DNA from: Mucidula mucida
Taxonomy: Eukaryota > Basidiomycota > Agaricomycetes > Agaricales > Physalacriaceae
Assembly: GCA_015501055.1 (NCBI GenBank)
Contig: JADNYV010000165.1
Location: 17,093 to 81,092, forward strand
Direction: 5' to 3'
DNA length: 64,000 bases
The notes under the pieces are model-generated. The model saw only the letters and a program-made list of their open reading frames with translations. It did no database searches and had not been told where the DNA came from. Of the stretch, positions 45,329 to 57,442 are shown piece after piece (the first letter of the stretch is position 1; each line of letters starts with the position of its first letter). The translations under genes and the position numbers were made by a program.

Positions 45329-46866
45329 TCAATATGCGCCGCTTTTCGCGAGCACCTGGTCGAGGAAGTCTACCATCATCGCCGGACGGATTTCGACACA
45401 ACCTGACTGACACGTTCGCTCTAGCGCGACCATAAGATCAGCTCTGTCACGCTGGGACCGCCAAAGAGCTGGCTGAGGAAAGCACAATTCGCACTCAGCC
45501 CGATAGGCCTGGCGAAGCTCGGGACAAGATGGATCTTCAGACTCCCACAGAAATTCGGGAGGAGTGGTCAAAGCCCACAGTGGCGCAGTACGGCTGCACT
45601 CCCAGTCCAATATTGTCAGCTGGGATGGATCGTCTGCTAAAACCATAATATTTCGACTATTGAGGTCAGCGTGTACTAGGACAAACGGGTGAGGGAGATC
45701 CCGGGGGTCGAGTCCGGGAAGATGAGAGACTAGTTGTGTGAGTCGGTCATAGACAGAGAGATAACCAGAAAGAAGGGATTTCCATCCTAGGCTATGTCTT
45801 CGCTTTGCCACGTCTTTTCCAGCTCCAGCTGGTGAGATATGGCCCATGCGCGTTCTCGGGCAATGCAAGCTAAGAGGTACTCGCGCTCTGTACTCCACGG
45901 GCCTGAATCAAGAGAGAGATCTCGGGTGAAAAACCAAGGGGCGGAGGGAGGGAGCATTGGTCCAATGTCTATTCCGGAAGCACTGTTGGACGAAGGGTAT
46001 ATGCTGCCAATCCTGTCAAAGCGCGTTTGGGCAAGAGCAACGATGATCCTTGCGAGTGATCTGACAGCTATATGTTTGTCGGCGAAAGACATTGTTTGCC
46101 ATCTTTTGTACAGTGTCATATCGCGGATCTACGAAGGAAATGAGTAATGACGATGTCAACCAAGAAAAGTACGCGACCTTTTCCATGATCATGAAGGGTG
46201 CGCGAGCCTCGTTCTGAGAAGTTGGTGTGTAATATAGAATAGTCGGAACTGGGATGTTGGTGTTTTGAGCTAACCAAGCGATTGTGGCGATCTAAGTGAC
46301 AATCAGGGAAACACCTAGACTGACCGATTCAAAGACTACCTCAGATTCCATCTTGTGCATGCCACGATACTCGGCTCTGTCAAATGCAACGTGAACTACA
46401 TAATTCGCTCCGCCATCGCACTGTGCAAAGTAGACCTAAGAGGCGTCAGTACATGCTTTGTTAAAGAGTATCGCGCTCACTCGATGGAATCCGCCTAGTA
46501 GATCAGAGTAGAAAGTCAGCAGTAGATCTAGCGAGGAATACAAGGGTTGGGCAACCTTCTGCCTTTATTGTCAGGCCAGTGCAGTGTAAACCCGTCACTG
46601 CAGAAATGGCTGTTGTGAGGCCCGCGATATTCAGGCGGGCAGTCAGATCTTGACTTCTTGCAGTACGTGAGGTTACTTCGAGTACCTCGGCGCTGGATGT
46701 GTACATGGTTGGGTGAGAGAGCGAAAGGCACGAGCGGTGCCTGAATATTGAACACGTCAAATGGAGCTAGAGGTACACTCCGCGTCGCGTCAACGATCCG
46801 CGATACATCGCGATTCGATAGTAATGGAGCAATTGTTACGAATTTATTTTGACTACAGTACATCAT
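45329..46866 (-). pseudogene. APH/choline-kinase-like phosphotransferase, one frame break
   Basis: Exons from 46866 downward read SVPLAPFDVFNIQ, then VVHVAFDRAEYRGMHKMESE, then IATIAWLAQNTNIPVPT and APFMIMEK (adenine-binding hinge). LYKRWQTMSFADKH follows. The catalytic loop is VLVHADLNSRNIMV and the metal site LTILDWECS. The stop is at 45329. The frame shifts by one base near 45790-45800, between WQSEDIA and GWKSLLSGY. Without that break it would be a typical ~450-residue fungal APH-family enzyme. Substrate unknown. A fragment of a second copy lies at 34670-34885. Confidence 0.7.
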
Positions 46867-47037
46867 TGAAAGTCTACAGGCCGTCGAGTGTTAAGTAATA
46901 GAATGTGAACGTGTTGCATTATTATGGCGTGAAGGGTTAGTTACACACGAAAGCAGGAGGAAACCGACAAGCAATAGGTACTAAACGTATAAGCGATTCA
47001 TCTTCGGAGTAAGGTATGCATACTAGACGACAAGAAA

Positions 47038-47945
47038 TCAGAAAGTCAACATCCGCGAGCTCATCAATCCATTGAGCGTATTTTGCACGACCTGAAACTT
47101 GGCAACTCCACACCTCTCACTCTCGATATGCTGCAACAGCGCGCTCAGAGTGGTGAGCTGCACCCTGCACGTTTCCAACGGGCAGAAATAGATCTTCTGC
47201 TGATGCTTTGGACTCGCAAGGTGCTGGTTCAGCGCCCTGAGTGAAGGGTACGCCGAGTGGCAGAGGTAGCACTCGAAGGCGTAGCCGTTCCATGCACTGT
47301 TGTTGGCAGAATACTGTATATCGCCGCCTGTGAGGAGACGCGATGGGTTGGTGATGACATTGCTGGTATCGTACTGCCGGACGCGCTCGTTGACGATGGC
47401 ACGCGTGGCGCCAGACGGGCACGACCCGGACTCGAGGTGGAGGACGAGGGCAGAGCGGGAGACAAATCCTTGGCCGCAGCGGGCACCAGGGCAGTTGAAG
47501 GCTTTCGGTTTATGGGTCGATGAATTCATGTGCTAGGAGATAGTCAGCACAATCAAGATAAATCGAAACTCAAACACGTACTGCTCGAAGGTTGTTGTCG
47601 TTCTGGAAATCGTGCTTGCACTCCACGCAATAACTGTGGTTCGGCGACTGCCTGTAATGTTCTGTATAAACCATACTCGTTGGCGAACAGCTTGTTGCAC
47701 TTTTCGCAATAGTGATGCTGGCTGTGATGGTGGTTGCGAAGGGTTTGCTCTGAAGAAAAGAGAATATTGCACGACTGGCAGTACGAATGACGGGGGCTCT
47801 GAACGTAGTGCTCCTTCAGACCAATTCATGTCGTGAAGTCCAGCCCGCAGTCATCGCAGATATGGTGATTGCTTGAGTGCCGCTCGTGCTCGTCGAGCGC
47901 GCGAGAAGTCTGGAAATATCTCTGGCAGCGGTCACAGTATGCCAT
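47038..47945 (-). pseudogene. C2H2 zinc-finger array protein with stop and frameshift
   Basis: The ATG at 47945 opens a series of degenerate C2H2 fingers: CDRCQRYFQTSRALDEHERH, CDDCGLDF, CQSCNILFSSEQTLRNH, CEKCNKLFANEYGL, CVECKHDFQNDNNLRAHM. An intron ending near 47530 precedes CPGARCGQGFVSRSALVLHL and two more fingers (CYLCHSAYPSLRALNQH, CPLETCRVQLTTLSALLQH). TGA at 47826-47828 interrupts the second finger and the frame shifts once near 47660. The later part (47038-47529) is intact. Mushroom genomes carry many such proteins, probably nucleic-acid binding. Nonfunctional as read unless the breaks are errors. Confidence 0.7.
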
Positions 47946-49328
47946 TGGACACCTAAAAGGAATCAGTGGTGCCGGGTGCGCGACGTACTGGAAATATTGG
48001 GGAGACGATGATAGGAGACATCTGATAGCGAGGAAGACGGCGACGGCGAGCAAAGGAATCTCGAGTCGATGGTACGAATGAAAGAGCAAGCGTGAACCCT
48101 GACTATCGCCTACCCCAATGCTTCCCGTCTCTTCACATTTTCACACTTGACATTTTGACAAGCTTTATTCTCATAGAAGACTGCATAGGTACAGTATCTG
48201 CTACAGTACCTCCCCGCGCTACCTGGCGTGAATCAGTAAGGATGTCGTATCAAAATAGAAGAACAGAAAAAGGATCAGACATCCAAAGGAAGGACATTAT
48301 AACCCGCATCGCGCCACCCCCACTCCACATCCAGCGCAACCAAACGGCGGCCCACGCTCCCATGCCAATGGGTTCAACATGTTTACGGAGGGGGAATATG
48401 GATGCTTCAATGAGGGAGTTCTCGTAACGAGGACGCTCGAGTGGAAACTGCGAATGTACGGAAAATTTCATCGTGCATGCATGATAGCATTGACGGAACA
48501 AGGGAGATCGATGCTCACCTTGTATCAGAGACAGAGACACCTTGGCGGGACGATATCCAGAAATATCTGAGAGGAAGGTGGGTTAGAAAAAAATCGAGGA
48601 AAAAAGACGCGGAGACGAAAAGAATCAGACTAAATGGCACTGGCAAGTACACTGTGCGCCCCGTAGGACGCGTGTTCGTTGCGAACGAACAAGCTCTATT
48701 ACTCGGCATGGTCGTGTAGGACGGGGAAGAGAATAAAGTCATCATGGAAAAAACACTGGCAATGGTACACACCTTGATATGATCGTGATGGAGAATTTTG
48801 GCAGCAGAATTTTTCTTTATATACCTCAAATTCAAACTCCGATCGCCGAGAAGCTGCCGCTCCAGAAAGCCGACATGGATGAGCTAGCCGCACTTCGTCA
48901 AGTATCCAACTTCATGATAGACGAGCGATGTGTCCTCCCACCGATGAAGAAGCTATCGACCTCAGGCGCCATTCCAGCTCTGATATGTACCGGGGGTGAA
49001 GGCGACTTGGCGGTAGGGATTTTCGTTTCGGCGCTACTTAGTATTACTACAAAAAGCTCAATCTTTTGCAGGACACATCACTTACAGGCGTGCCCTGGGC
49101 CCGCGCCTGAAAGCGTCAGCTCAGTCAAATTTGATGGTTATCTTGGACATCCAAGGCGACTTTGTGTTGTAAGTCTCATTAAGTCGACACCCCTCATCCC
49201 TTTGACGAAGAAAAGAAGTATGTACTTAATGCTATTCTGCGCGCGCTGGTCATCGTGGAGCTGAAATGATCGGCTATCAAACGGAACTTGAAGTCCGAAG
49301 AAGAGAGGATATAACTTACCCACGTACC
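47946..49328. other. Unassigned region before K6
   Basis: About 1.4 kb. It contains the promoter side of the C2H2 gene and the 5' flank of K6. The last 100 bp match the K5 flank near 30800-30893, including CACGTACCATGA around the start codon. The plus-strand frame 48779-49264 has no recognised domain. Confidence 0.4.
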
Positions 49329-50786
49329 ATGAGCACTCGGGCTGCTCTTTCTGTTTCTCTCGTCGGTGGAATCCTGACCACCGTGTACTTGCTCAGACCC
49401 ATTCGTGTGGTGCGCGTCCAAGGCGCCTACAGCTCCCTCTATTGGACAATCCGCTCCTGGTTATGGAACTATCCGGTCACTGAGGATTATGCCATTTGGG
49501 ACACTGGAGACCCAAACGACGAGCAAGTATTCGAAAGTGACAGATTACGCCTCCTACGAATCTGGCGCTTCTTGCGTCCGTTCTTCGTTTCGTGTGGATA
49601 TCACCCATACGTCCTGAAAGATCCGACCGACTTGTTCAGTCACATTATTCCAAGTACCCCCGCGTCAACCGAAAAAATGGCGTTTCCATTCGCGCAATGC
49701 TTCTACAAGGCAGATGACGATGCGGAAACAACTTTTTTCGTAGGTTTTTCCCCCAAAAGTTGCAAGTACTTACCAGAATACCGCCAGTCTCCATTCGTGT
49801 GGCCTGCGCGGGATACGCTAGGGCGAGACGTGATTCTGAAGTCAATCACCGTGTTTGTAAAGTTTTTTTGTCTCATCTTGTTCAGGTCTATCTCTGGTCC
49901 ACAGCCCAGCAAGGAGCTCAGAGCTTTCCGTCTCTTACAGTCTGATGCCCTTCGGGACGATCCGCGGAATCACACCATCCCTGTTCTTGATTATGTTAAC
50001 TTCAATAGCCAAGTGTTCGTTGTAATGCCGAGGTACGCGCACCATTACTTCTACTTGCCACACTAAGCCCACCGCGAACACATTTCAGATGGAATGTGGC
50101 GATCAAGGCTGATTTTGCGAAGGTTGGCGAACTTGTCCGATATGGTCAGGCATTCATGGAGGTTAGTGCGTTATCCTATTTTCCAGTGCTGAATGTAGAA
50201 ATCGTTATGTAGGCTGTTGCTTTCCTCCACGAGCATAATATTTCTCATGGCGACATTCTTCTCCAAAACATGATGACAGACGCACTCATTCCGGAGGCCA
50301 AGAAGTTGACGGAACCTCGCATTGCGGGCGTTCGTGGACCCAAGCGCCGATACGCCCTCATTGATTTCGAAACAGCCATTGTAGACTACAGTCCCGAGCT
50401 GTTGGCGGGTTTCAAGAAGGATGTTAGGGACCTTGCATCAGCCTTGGAGTTCAATCTGCGTGTGAGTAGGGTATGCAGTTGTTCACAAAGTTCTGACCAC
50501 GCTCTCTAAAGTGTATTGAAAATGTTATACCAGACATAGTACCACTCTTCGAGTCCATGAAGGATTCCGCTAGTCCGACGCAGCCGAGTGCAGCCGCAGC
50601 CCTTTCTCGTTATGAAGAAATATGCAGCTCGCTCTCTACGGAAGACTTGGAGCTCCATGTAGAAGGGCGTTATTGGCTTGACGGTCGGTCCGTTTTTTGC
50701 TAGACAAGACGAAAATTTAAAGCTTCCCAGGAGAGATATCATTACGACTGGCTCCTTGCGTATTCGTGTCAGATGGCGATACCTAA
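49329..50786 (+). CDS. Intact membrane-anchored kinase-like protein with HGD/DFE motifs (K6)
   Basis: Seven exons (49329-49739, 49788-49840, 49886-50032, 50089-50161, 50213-50461, 50512-50683, 50731-50786) join to 386 codons plus stop without a break. Residues 6-25 are a hydrophobic leader (ALSVSLVGGILTTVYLLRPI). A kinase-like fold follows: likely beta-3 lysine in RDVILK, alpha-C glutamate in SKELRAFRLLQSD, catalytic loop HEHNISHGDILLQNMM (HRD replaced by HGD, Asp and Asn kept) and RYALIDFETA (DFG replaced by DFE). A C-terminal helical block (ALSRYEEICSSLSTEDLE) ends the protein. It resembles the lineage-expanded mushroom kinases with an HRD-C...NIMMD loop. Activity is uncertain. It is the only complete unbroken member in the window. 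Confidence 0.8.
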
Positions 50787-51151
50787 CATGCAGTGTTGTT
50801 CGTATTGCTGCGCTATCTATTGTGTATGCTTCGCGCCACGAATGTTAACCCTTCGCAGTCCAGACTGTCAAAAACTATCGAGTCCAAGTACGAGAACGTT
50901 CTGAACATTTTGAGACGACATAGATAGGTTCCGAGTCCTCCAGGATACCCATGACTGCCTCGTCGCCTGCTTCAAGGATTGTACTATGGACTTACTGGTG
51001 TTGTGTTCTTCGCCAACGATCACCGCCCCTCAAACCGAGAATGCGGCTCTCCAAAAGACGATTTACGAAACATTGACATCATCTCGTCTGAATCGGCCAT
51101 CGAACGAATCTGTACTTTACACAAGTCCGAGATGTGACTTGCAGACCTACC
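50787..51151. other. K6 3' flank, no gene seen
   Basis: Part (50790-50870) matches the 3' flank of K5 at about 32340-32430. Nothing else was recognised. Confidence 0.45.
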
Positions 51152-51265
51152 ATGAACCCTCGAATTGCGCTGTCTGTTTCTTTTTTTTCATCCTGACGAC
51201 CACGTACCAATCCGCGTGGCGCACGTTCAAGGCGTCTGCAGCTCCCCCTATTGGACGGTCCGTTC
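51152..51265 (+). pseudogene. Kinase-family leader relic (K7)
   Basis: MNPRIALSVS at 51152 starts like K5/K6, followed by a poly-T run and rearranged remnants of the next block (a shifted frame of the SSPYWTVRS segment). No kinase domain follows. Confidence 0.5.
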
Positions 51266-52019
51266 AAGACGGTGGGCGCGAGCCTCGCGAACATCCTCGT
51301 CGTCTTTCACGAACTTCCCTGCTGCACTGGCCAACAACTTGGTTGACGGAGCTGTTGGTGGCTGGCTATACAGCGGTGCCTTAGCAGCTCTCCGCGTCTT
51401 CTTTGCCAAGGACGACGACGACGATGCTACAGACAACTTTCGCTCTCTTCTCGGTTCACAGCCAAAAAGTGCGCCCAATCCAACATATCACCGTTCTCCA
51501 GCAGCGTGGTACTCAACGCCAGTCGAGTTGCCGCCGAGGGTTTCTGTTGAAAGAACGCGGGCCCTCTCTAAAGGACGGGGGGTATGCACTTACTGCATCA
51601 ACTCGGGAGGTTGTATTGACGACAATAGCTGCAGACACGGTTAAACAACCCCAGCAGTACTCACAACAAATACTTATACGGAAGGTCTCTTCCTCCTTAG
51701 CACTGTAACATTCTCAAACGATCCCCTCTGGCCTGACGGCCTACTCAAAATCTTCCGCCTACCCCTCCCACACGTCGGCTATTGCGGACCATACACCAAA
51801 CTGCTCACGTACTGCTTCGGCCCCAACTCATTCGAGTTTCTCGTCGCTTCCGAAGCCTCTTCCTTTCCCCTTCCTAGCAGGGCTTGCGGTAAAGCTGCCA
51901 CCTTCTTTGTCTTCATAGTCGTCTACGACCGGCTCCGTCGTCCTGTGATGATCGTAGACATCGTGTCTGCATTTTCTGGAGTCTTTATCATTTACACTTA
52001 TCGCTATACCCAGCACGAT
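51266..52019 (+). pseudogene. Relic sequence including a sorting-nexin-like piece
   Basis: A coding-like stretch (51280-51480) reads ALANNLVDGAVGGWLYSGAL and later an acidic DDDDDATDNF; its family is not known. Near 51700-51760, SNDPLWPDGLLK resembles the C-terminal part of fungal Mdm1/PXA-type sorting nexins. No complete gene can be traced, so this looks like mixed gene debris. Confidence 0.3.
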
Positions 52020-52843
52020 ACCCTTCGGTGACTCTAAGGCAGGTCAATATCTGGGAGAATGCCCGGAGACTGCGATCTGTTGACTGCACCGACGCAGGCG
52101 GGTTGGTCGCATTGCCTTGGGAGCAGCTGAACAAAATGGGAACCCTAATGCCTTGGCTGCTGATCCGTTGTCGAGAATGTGTAATGTTCAGAGACTCGAG
52201 TTGGGGTTTGGGCTGAACTGGTACAGACGCCCTGGTTCCCTTCAGAATAATCGGAATCCGGTGCTCCTTTCTTTGGACTCGATACGAATGATGCAGAGTA
52301 CACCGCACAGGTCGCTCAGATCTTGATGACACCTTTGCTCACAGATCTGGAGTTTGTCTTTGGATGTATCTGCGAAAGCTACTACAGGACGTTCAAAGCG
52401 ATTCGAATGTCTGGACGGGAGTAGGACTCGTGCATACAATATTTCCACCCTTACAGCCTTCTGCCAGCTTTGACCACTTGACGGTACTTTCCATCAGTCG
52501 CCTAGGGCAACAAGATGAGGATAGCGTCGCTAGGATGGTCAATTTGTTCCGGCTTACTGTTAACGTCAAGAAATTCAGTCTTCACGAAGCCTACATACCA
52601 TTCAGCGTGTTGGATGGTGCCCTTACGATCAGGGCTAATCAGACCATCCTACTGGGACGTCTGGAAAGTCTCGCCTTGCGTCACTGCCATTTCCTAGATA
52701 TGAAGTCGTGTGCATCGGCCTTATTGGTGATGTTGGAATTGCGATGCGCGGTGATTCAACAGGCAACTTTAACGGTCCTGCAGGAATTGCGTATTTCTGC
52801 GGAGTTTTTGGTGGATTTCATGCAGGATGAGCGGTCACGGTGA
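52020..52843 (+). pseudogene. LRR portion of an F-box/LRR gene
   Basis: Segments resembling mushroom F-box/LRR proteins occur in order: VALPWEQL, then CNVQRLELGF, then a 159-codon frame (52364-52843) with leucine-rich text (FDHLTVLSISRLG, LESLALRHCHFL, LTVLQELRISAEFL). No F-box is seen upstream and the frame changes, so it is a truncated relic. Confidence 0.5.
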
Positions 52844-53557
52844 GAAAAGGTTATGAATTCGTCTGTGAAGGTGGATAGTATTACGCGTTCCGAGTAACAG
52901 TCTCTACAATATGACGCAATCCTACATCGTACCTTCGCCAGCCTACCATATAATCAAGAGGAAATACTTAGCATTTCGTGAGGCCGCGCCTTACAAAGAG
53001 CGAGATTTCTGGCGTATCCTGTCTGAACAGGTACTATGTACAGTAGTACCGTCGTGACAGTCGATCTACAGGCTCGTGACGGAGGCTCCTTCAGAGTGTT
53101 GGAAATGGGCACTCGGCCGACAGCATTGCTGCAGGACGAGGCAGTGCCATCGTATATAGACACAGATTGTTTCCTTTTCCATTCTTTTCCTCAGCCTTCA
53201 TCTCTTCGGCTGAGGTAAGTATGTCTATATGTTATACTTTAGAGTTCTTATTCTCACGTACTTACAGCTCTCGTCGCGTACACCGTACTTACTCGAGCTT
53301 TAGGTTCAACACAGAGAAAGGGCGTCGGTACCCCCGATTCAAAGAGCGTACCAGTAAACATGTAATGGCAAACTGCAAATGATCTACACTATGGTATAAG
53401 TACACTGTTGGTATAGGACATGAAGAATAAGTTAGATCCAAAGGAATGATGTTGTGCAAGAGTAATGAATAAATAGATGCTATGCGTGAGAGAGCGTTGT
53501 ACGTGCAATAGATAATTAGTTCGTGTCCGTGCGTTGTAAGTCCATAACAAAATCGAC
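52844..53557. other. No gene seen downstream of the ABC pseudogene
   Basis: About 710 bp. It includes the 3' flank of the inverted ABC copy. Short frames here lack recognisable content. Confidence 0.4.
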
Positions 53558-56500
53558 TCATGCTCCCGCATCCTCCTCAAGGACATCGTTTTGACGTATG
53601 ACCTTTAAGAATATACTTTCGAGAGACGCCTTTTCCACCGTGAACTGAGGAATGTCCTCAGAGGAGGATAGAATATGGAAGAGCTGTGATAGCGAAAATT
53701 TGGGCCCTATGGGCACCTCGAAACGCGTGGCGACATCGTCAGCCATTCGGCTCCCAGGGACTTGCGACATGAGCACTTGAGCCTGGATAGTCTCATCTCG
53801 GGTCCGGCAGGTGAAGTGTACTTCATATGTCGCGTAACGTGCGGCTAATGAATCGATGGTTCCGACGGCTACATATCAGAGATATATCAGTACATGGTCT
53901 GGAAGTAAAGCGATGAACTCACCTAACATGCGTTTGGCAAGAATGCCGACCTTGTTCGCTAGCGCAGACGCCTCTTCCATCGAGTCTGAGAAAGGACTCG
54001 TGTCAGTATTCGTTGGTTGGCGAAGTCGTCTTAAGACGTACGGGTCGTAATCACAACCGCCTTCCCCACCGCGACGTTTTTCAGCGTTATCCACATGTCT
54101 CGCTTCATTTTCGCATCAACGCCAGTCGAAAATTCGTCGATGAGTATAACAGAAGGATTGCCTGACGAAAGGTGAACAAAACGCTTGTACGCTAGAGGAA
54201 AAACTTACCCATCAGCGCGATAGCAAGCGACAATTTTCTCTGATTGCCTCCGGACAGTTTACTCGCCAACCTATCAGCGTACGAAAGTAGACCGGTGGCC
54301 CCTAGAAGAGATCGAACGTTATCATGAAGCACCGCCCCTTTGCCTAAGCCTTTCAAACGTCCGTATATCTGCAAATGCTCCTTGACGGTCAACTGGGAGT
54401 CGATGGCAGTAAACTGAGGGCAAACTCCAAGCGAGAAGCGCGCCTTCTTCGTGAAACGTTTGATAGACTGGCCTGCAATGAAGACATCGCCTGTATCTGG
54501 TACAACGTCTCCACCTAGCGTTATAACTGTGAACAATATTCATCAGAGGTATCAAAAGAGAAACATACGAATCATGTTGAAGGTCGTAGTTTTTCCAGCC
54601 CCGTTGGGCCCGAGGAGCGCAAATATCGTGTCACTCCCTGCGCTCATCGTAACATCGTCAACAACCTTGTTGGTCCCATATGTCTTCGAAACGCCGAGCA
54701 CGCGCAGAAGATCGTCTGATGCAGTGGTATGGCGAGCTTCCGCTAGGACATCCGCCCTTTCTTGGGAACCAAGTAACAACTGGATGTCTTGCGACGACTC
54801 TGAGCGCCGAGGCTTCGAGTTCCTGTGTCTGAATGGCCGAAGCAGGAAACGATCCACTCGAGTTAGAACGCCTAACAGTACGACAATGTCGAGGAGGAGG
54901 TAAACAATGGGTCCGCCGTATCGCATGATCGTGCCGGTTTGCAAAGACGATACAGTGGCGTCGCCTGTGCATAACAAGGAGAACAAATTGACAGAGACGA
55001 AGGCGGCACGTTCCTGCTAAGGATGAGCACTCCCTCAAACGGTTGGACTCTGGACTCACCACGCTAGCGACCGGAGAGAGTAACGACAAGGTGAAATTCA
55101 GTATGGTGATAATGTGATCAGCGTCCGACGTCTTGGCATAGGTTAGAGTGAAGAGATAGCCAGCGAAGTAAATCTGTATTGCACTGTCAGTCATCGTGAT
55201 TTGTTAAGAGTCGAACAACCGCACTAAAAACATGACCGCTTGATAGCCAGCGGAAGCAGCAAATGCACCCAGAGGACTTGAGACTACCAAGGAGAAGCAG
55301 TACGATAGAAGCGTTGCTGCGATGCCATACAACACCATGACAAGCCACTTGGAGAGTTTTTAGCATACATAATCTAAAGAGCAAAGAACTTACGAAGAGC
55401 CCAAGGCCATGGAACTGATCAGAAGCTACAATCGCGAAGATTGCGACGATAATGGACGAAGCAATAACGGAAAATATAGCGTCAAAAGACAAATGTCCCA
55501 GCCACAACCCAAACGGATCTGAAAGCCCATTGGAAAACTGCATCGCTTGGACAGCTGAACTCCGCTCCTGCGCCACATACAACGCATAGAGTGCAGGAAA
55601 CACAGCCTACATCGCAGTTAGTTTATATTCCGAAACAAAGAGTAGTGATATTACCATCGTAGCTCCAAAGAACGTGGCCCACTTGAGAGCGTCAAGCGTG
55701 CCGGCATCCACAACCGGGAAAGTTTCATAGTTCGCTTGAATCATAGGCGACGGAACTGCAAGCTGACCGGACTTGTTCAGCGCATCGTTGTACAGGATGT
55801 TATCCACCATGTTGAGAAGGACGGATCCGGTAAACCCCGGTGAGTCGGCTTCCCAAGCCAACATCGACGCGCTGCCGTCCGCATTCATCGAAATTCCGCC
55901 ATATCTGAGGTCGTCATACGTATCCGTGATAGTCTGAACAAAAGTCTGGTTATCAACCACATCCGCGATGTTCAACGTCGACGTCGTATTGCCGAGGCTG
56001 TGGATCAGGCCAGGAGGGTAATTTAGCACCTGCGCGGTAGCGTGACCAGTCTCGTCGAATATCGCGTCCACAGCGACTGGAGAAATCGGCATGTACAACG
56101 GGAAACTTGATGTTGCTTTATAGTGGGGCACACAGGCAGCTAGTCTGTCGCTTATAAAGACCAGGGGTACTGTCGCACCGCCCACAGCTACAAGAATCGA
56201 AAACAAGGGTGTAAGCCAACTCCTGCGCGCGATGAGCCTCCGTTTGACGAAGATCGTTGCAGTCTGCTGCCAAGGCGACATTGGACGTCCCCGAGAGAGT
56301 TCCAAGGCAGGAAGAGTCGGTCCGTCGACCAAGGTATCCGAGGAATTTTGCCATTTCAGCGACGACAATGAAGGCTTCAGCAGGGGTGCTATTTCAGCGT
56401 CGCTAGGTTCGCGCACAGCCAACTGCTTGAGACCGTTCATCAAGTCGAGGAAAATGTCCTCGATAGTCGTGCCGAGTACGTCATAGGAGTGAAGCGAGCC

Positions 56501-57142
56501 GTCCTTAACATACTCCTCGAAGACGTGAAGAACGCGCTGTACCATGAGAGGATCCTTTGTAGCGAGATGGTACAGGGCCTGACAAGAACTGGTGGTCGCG
56601 ATAGACGCGCGCGGGGTGACCTCACGAATGCGATCCAGGATTTCTATAAGAATGGATGATTTCCCCTTGCTTTCAATTGAAGCCTGCACGGTGTACCCAT
56701 CTCCCAAGTCGCGCTTTAGAGCGACAGGCGAGCCTTCAGCGACAAGCTTTCCAGGTGCTGCGAGGATGGCGATTCTATCAGCTAGAAGATCAGCTTCATC
56801 CAAGAACTGTATGGAATTAGACGATTGAAGAAACTTTTTGAGATAATAAAACACGTACGTGTGTTGTAAAAATGACAGTCCTTTCATGACGCACTGACGT
56901 CAACGTCCTCCATAAAGCTCGTCGAGACAAGGGATCTACACCAGAAGTACATTCATCGACGAGGACAACTGAAATAAAAGTCAATCACTGTTCAGAAAAT
57001 CGCGCAACTTAAACATACTTTGGGACCCTCCAACCAACCCGATAGCCAGCTGTAACTTCCTCTTCTGACCACCAGAAAGCGCCTTAGCATTATAGTGGAT
57101 CTTGTGGCCAAGATCGCAGTCTTTCAAGAGCTGAGTAATATC

Positions 57143-57378
57143 TGTTGGTTGTCGACCACGTGATCCGCCAGCCTACAAGGCGGGATCGATCGGATGCTTT
57201 CCCTTAGTCTTTTCCACTACGACTAAGGGTAAGCATCCGCATCATTATGTACCGGCGATATCAGACTGATAGATAGCACAGGCGTGTATTGACAGTCCGT
57301 ATCGTTTAGGTACAATATAGTCTTTTCCACTACGACTAAGGGCATGTATTGACAGTCCGTATCGTTTAGGTTCTAACA
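57143..57378 (+). repeat. 5' LTR (236 bp)
   Basis: TGTTGGTTGTCG...GGTTCTAACA. It differs from the 3' LTR only at 57344 (A versus G). It contains a ~28-bp unit repeated 60 bp apart (57284-57311 and 57344-57371), a 25-bp segment present twice (57205-57229, 57318-57342) and the hairpin at 57191-57239. Confidence 0.97.
57191..57239 (+). other. Near-perfect hairpin inside the LTR
   Basis: The arms CGGATGCTT and CCCTTAGTC pair with GACTAAGGG and AAGCATCCG, leaving one T-T mismatch and an 11-nt loop (57210-57220). It is also present in the 3' LTR. It could act in RNA as a termination or processing structure, or in DNA as a protein site. Confidence 0.8.
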
Positions 57379-57389
57379 GGTTATGGGCC
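57379..57389 (+). other. Primer binding site, half-tRNA type
   Basis: GGTTATGGGCC directly abuts the 5' LTR. It is complementary to the anticodon stem-loop part of initiator Met-tRNA rather than its 3' end, as in Drosophila copia, which uses a cleaved tRNA as primer. Confidence 0.7.
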
Positions 57390-57442
57390 TTTGAACCCTT
57401 CCTGACGTTACGAGACTTCGAACACGCCATTTTCGGACGTTT

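Noticed and set aside
48779..49264. 161-codon plus-strand ORF before K6
   Set aside because: No recognisable domain, and its end overlaps the flank shared with K5, so it is likely non-coding.
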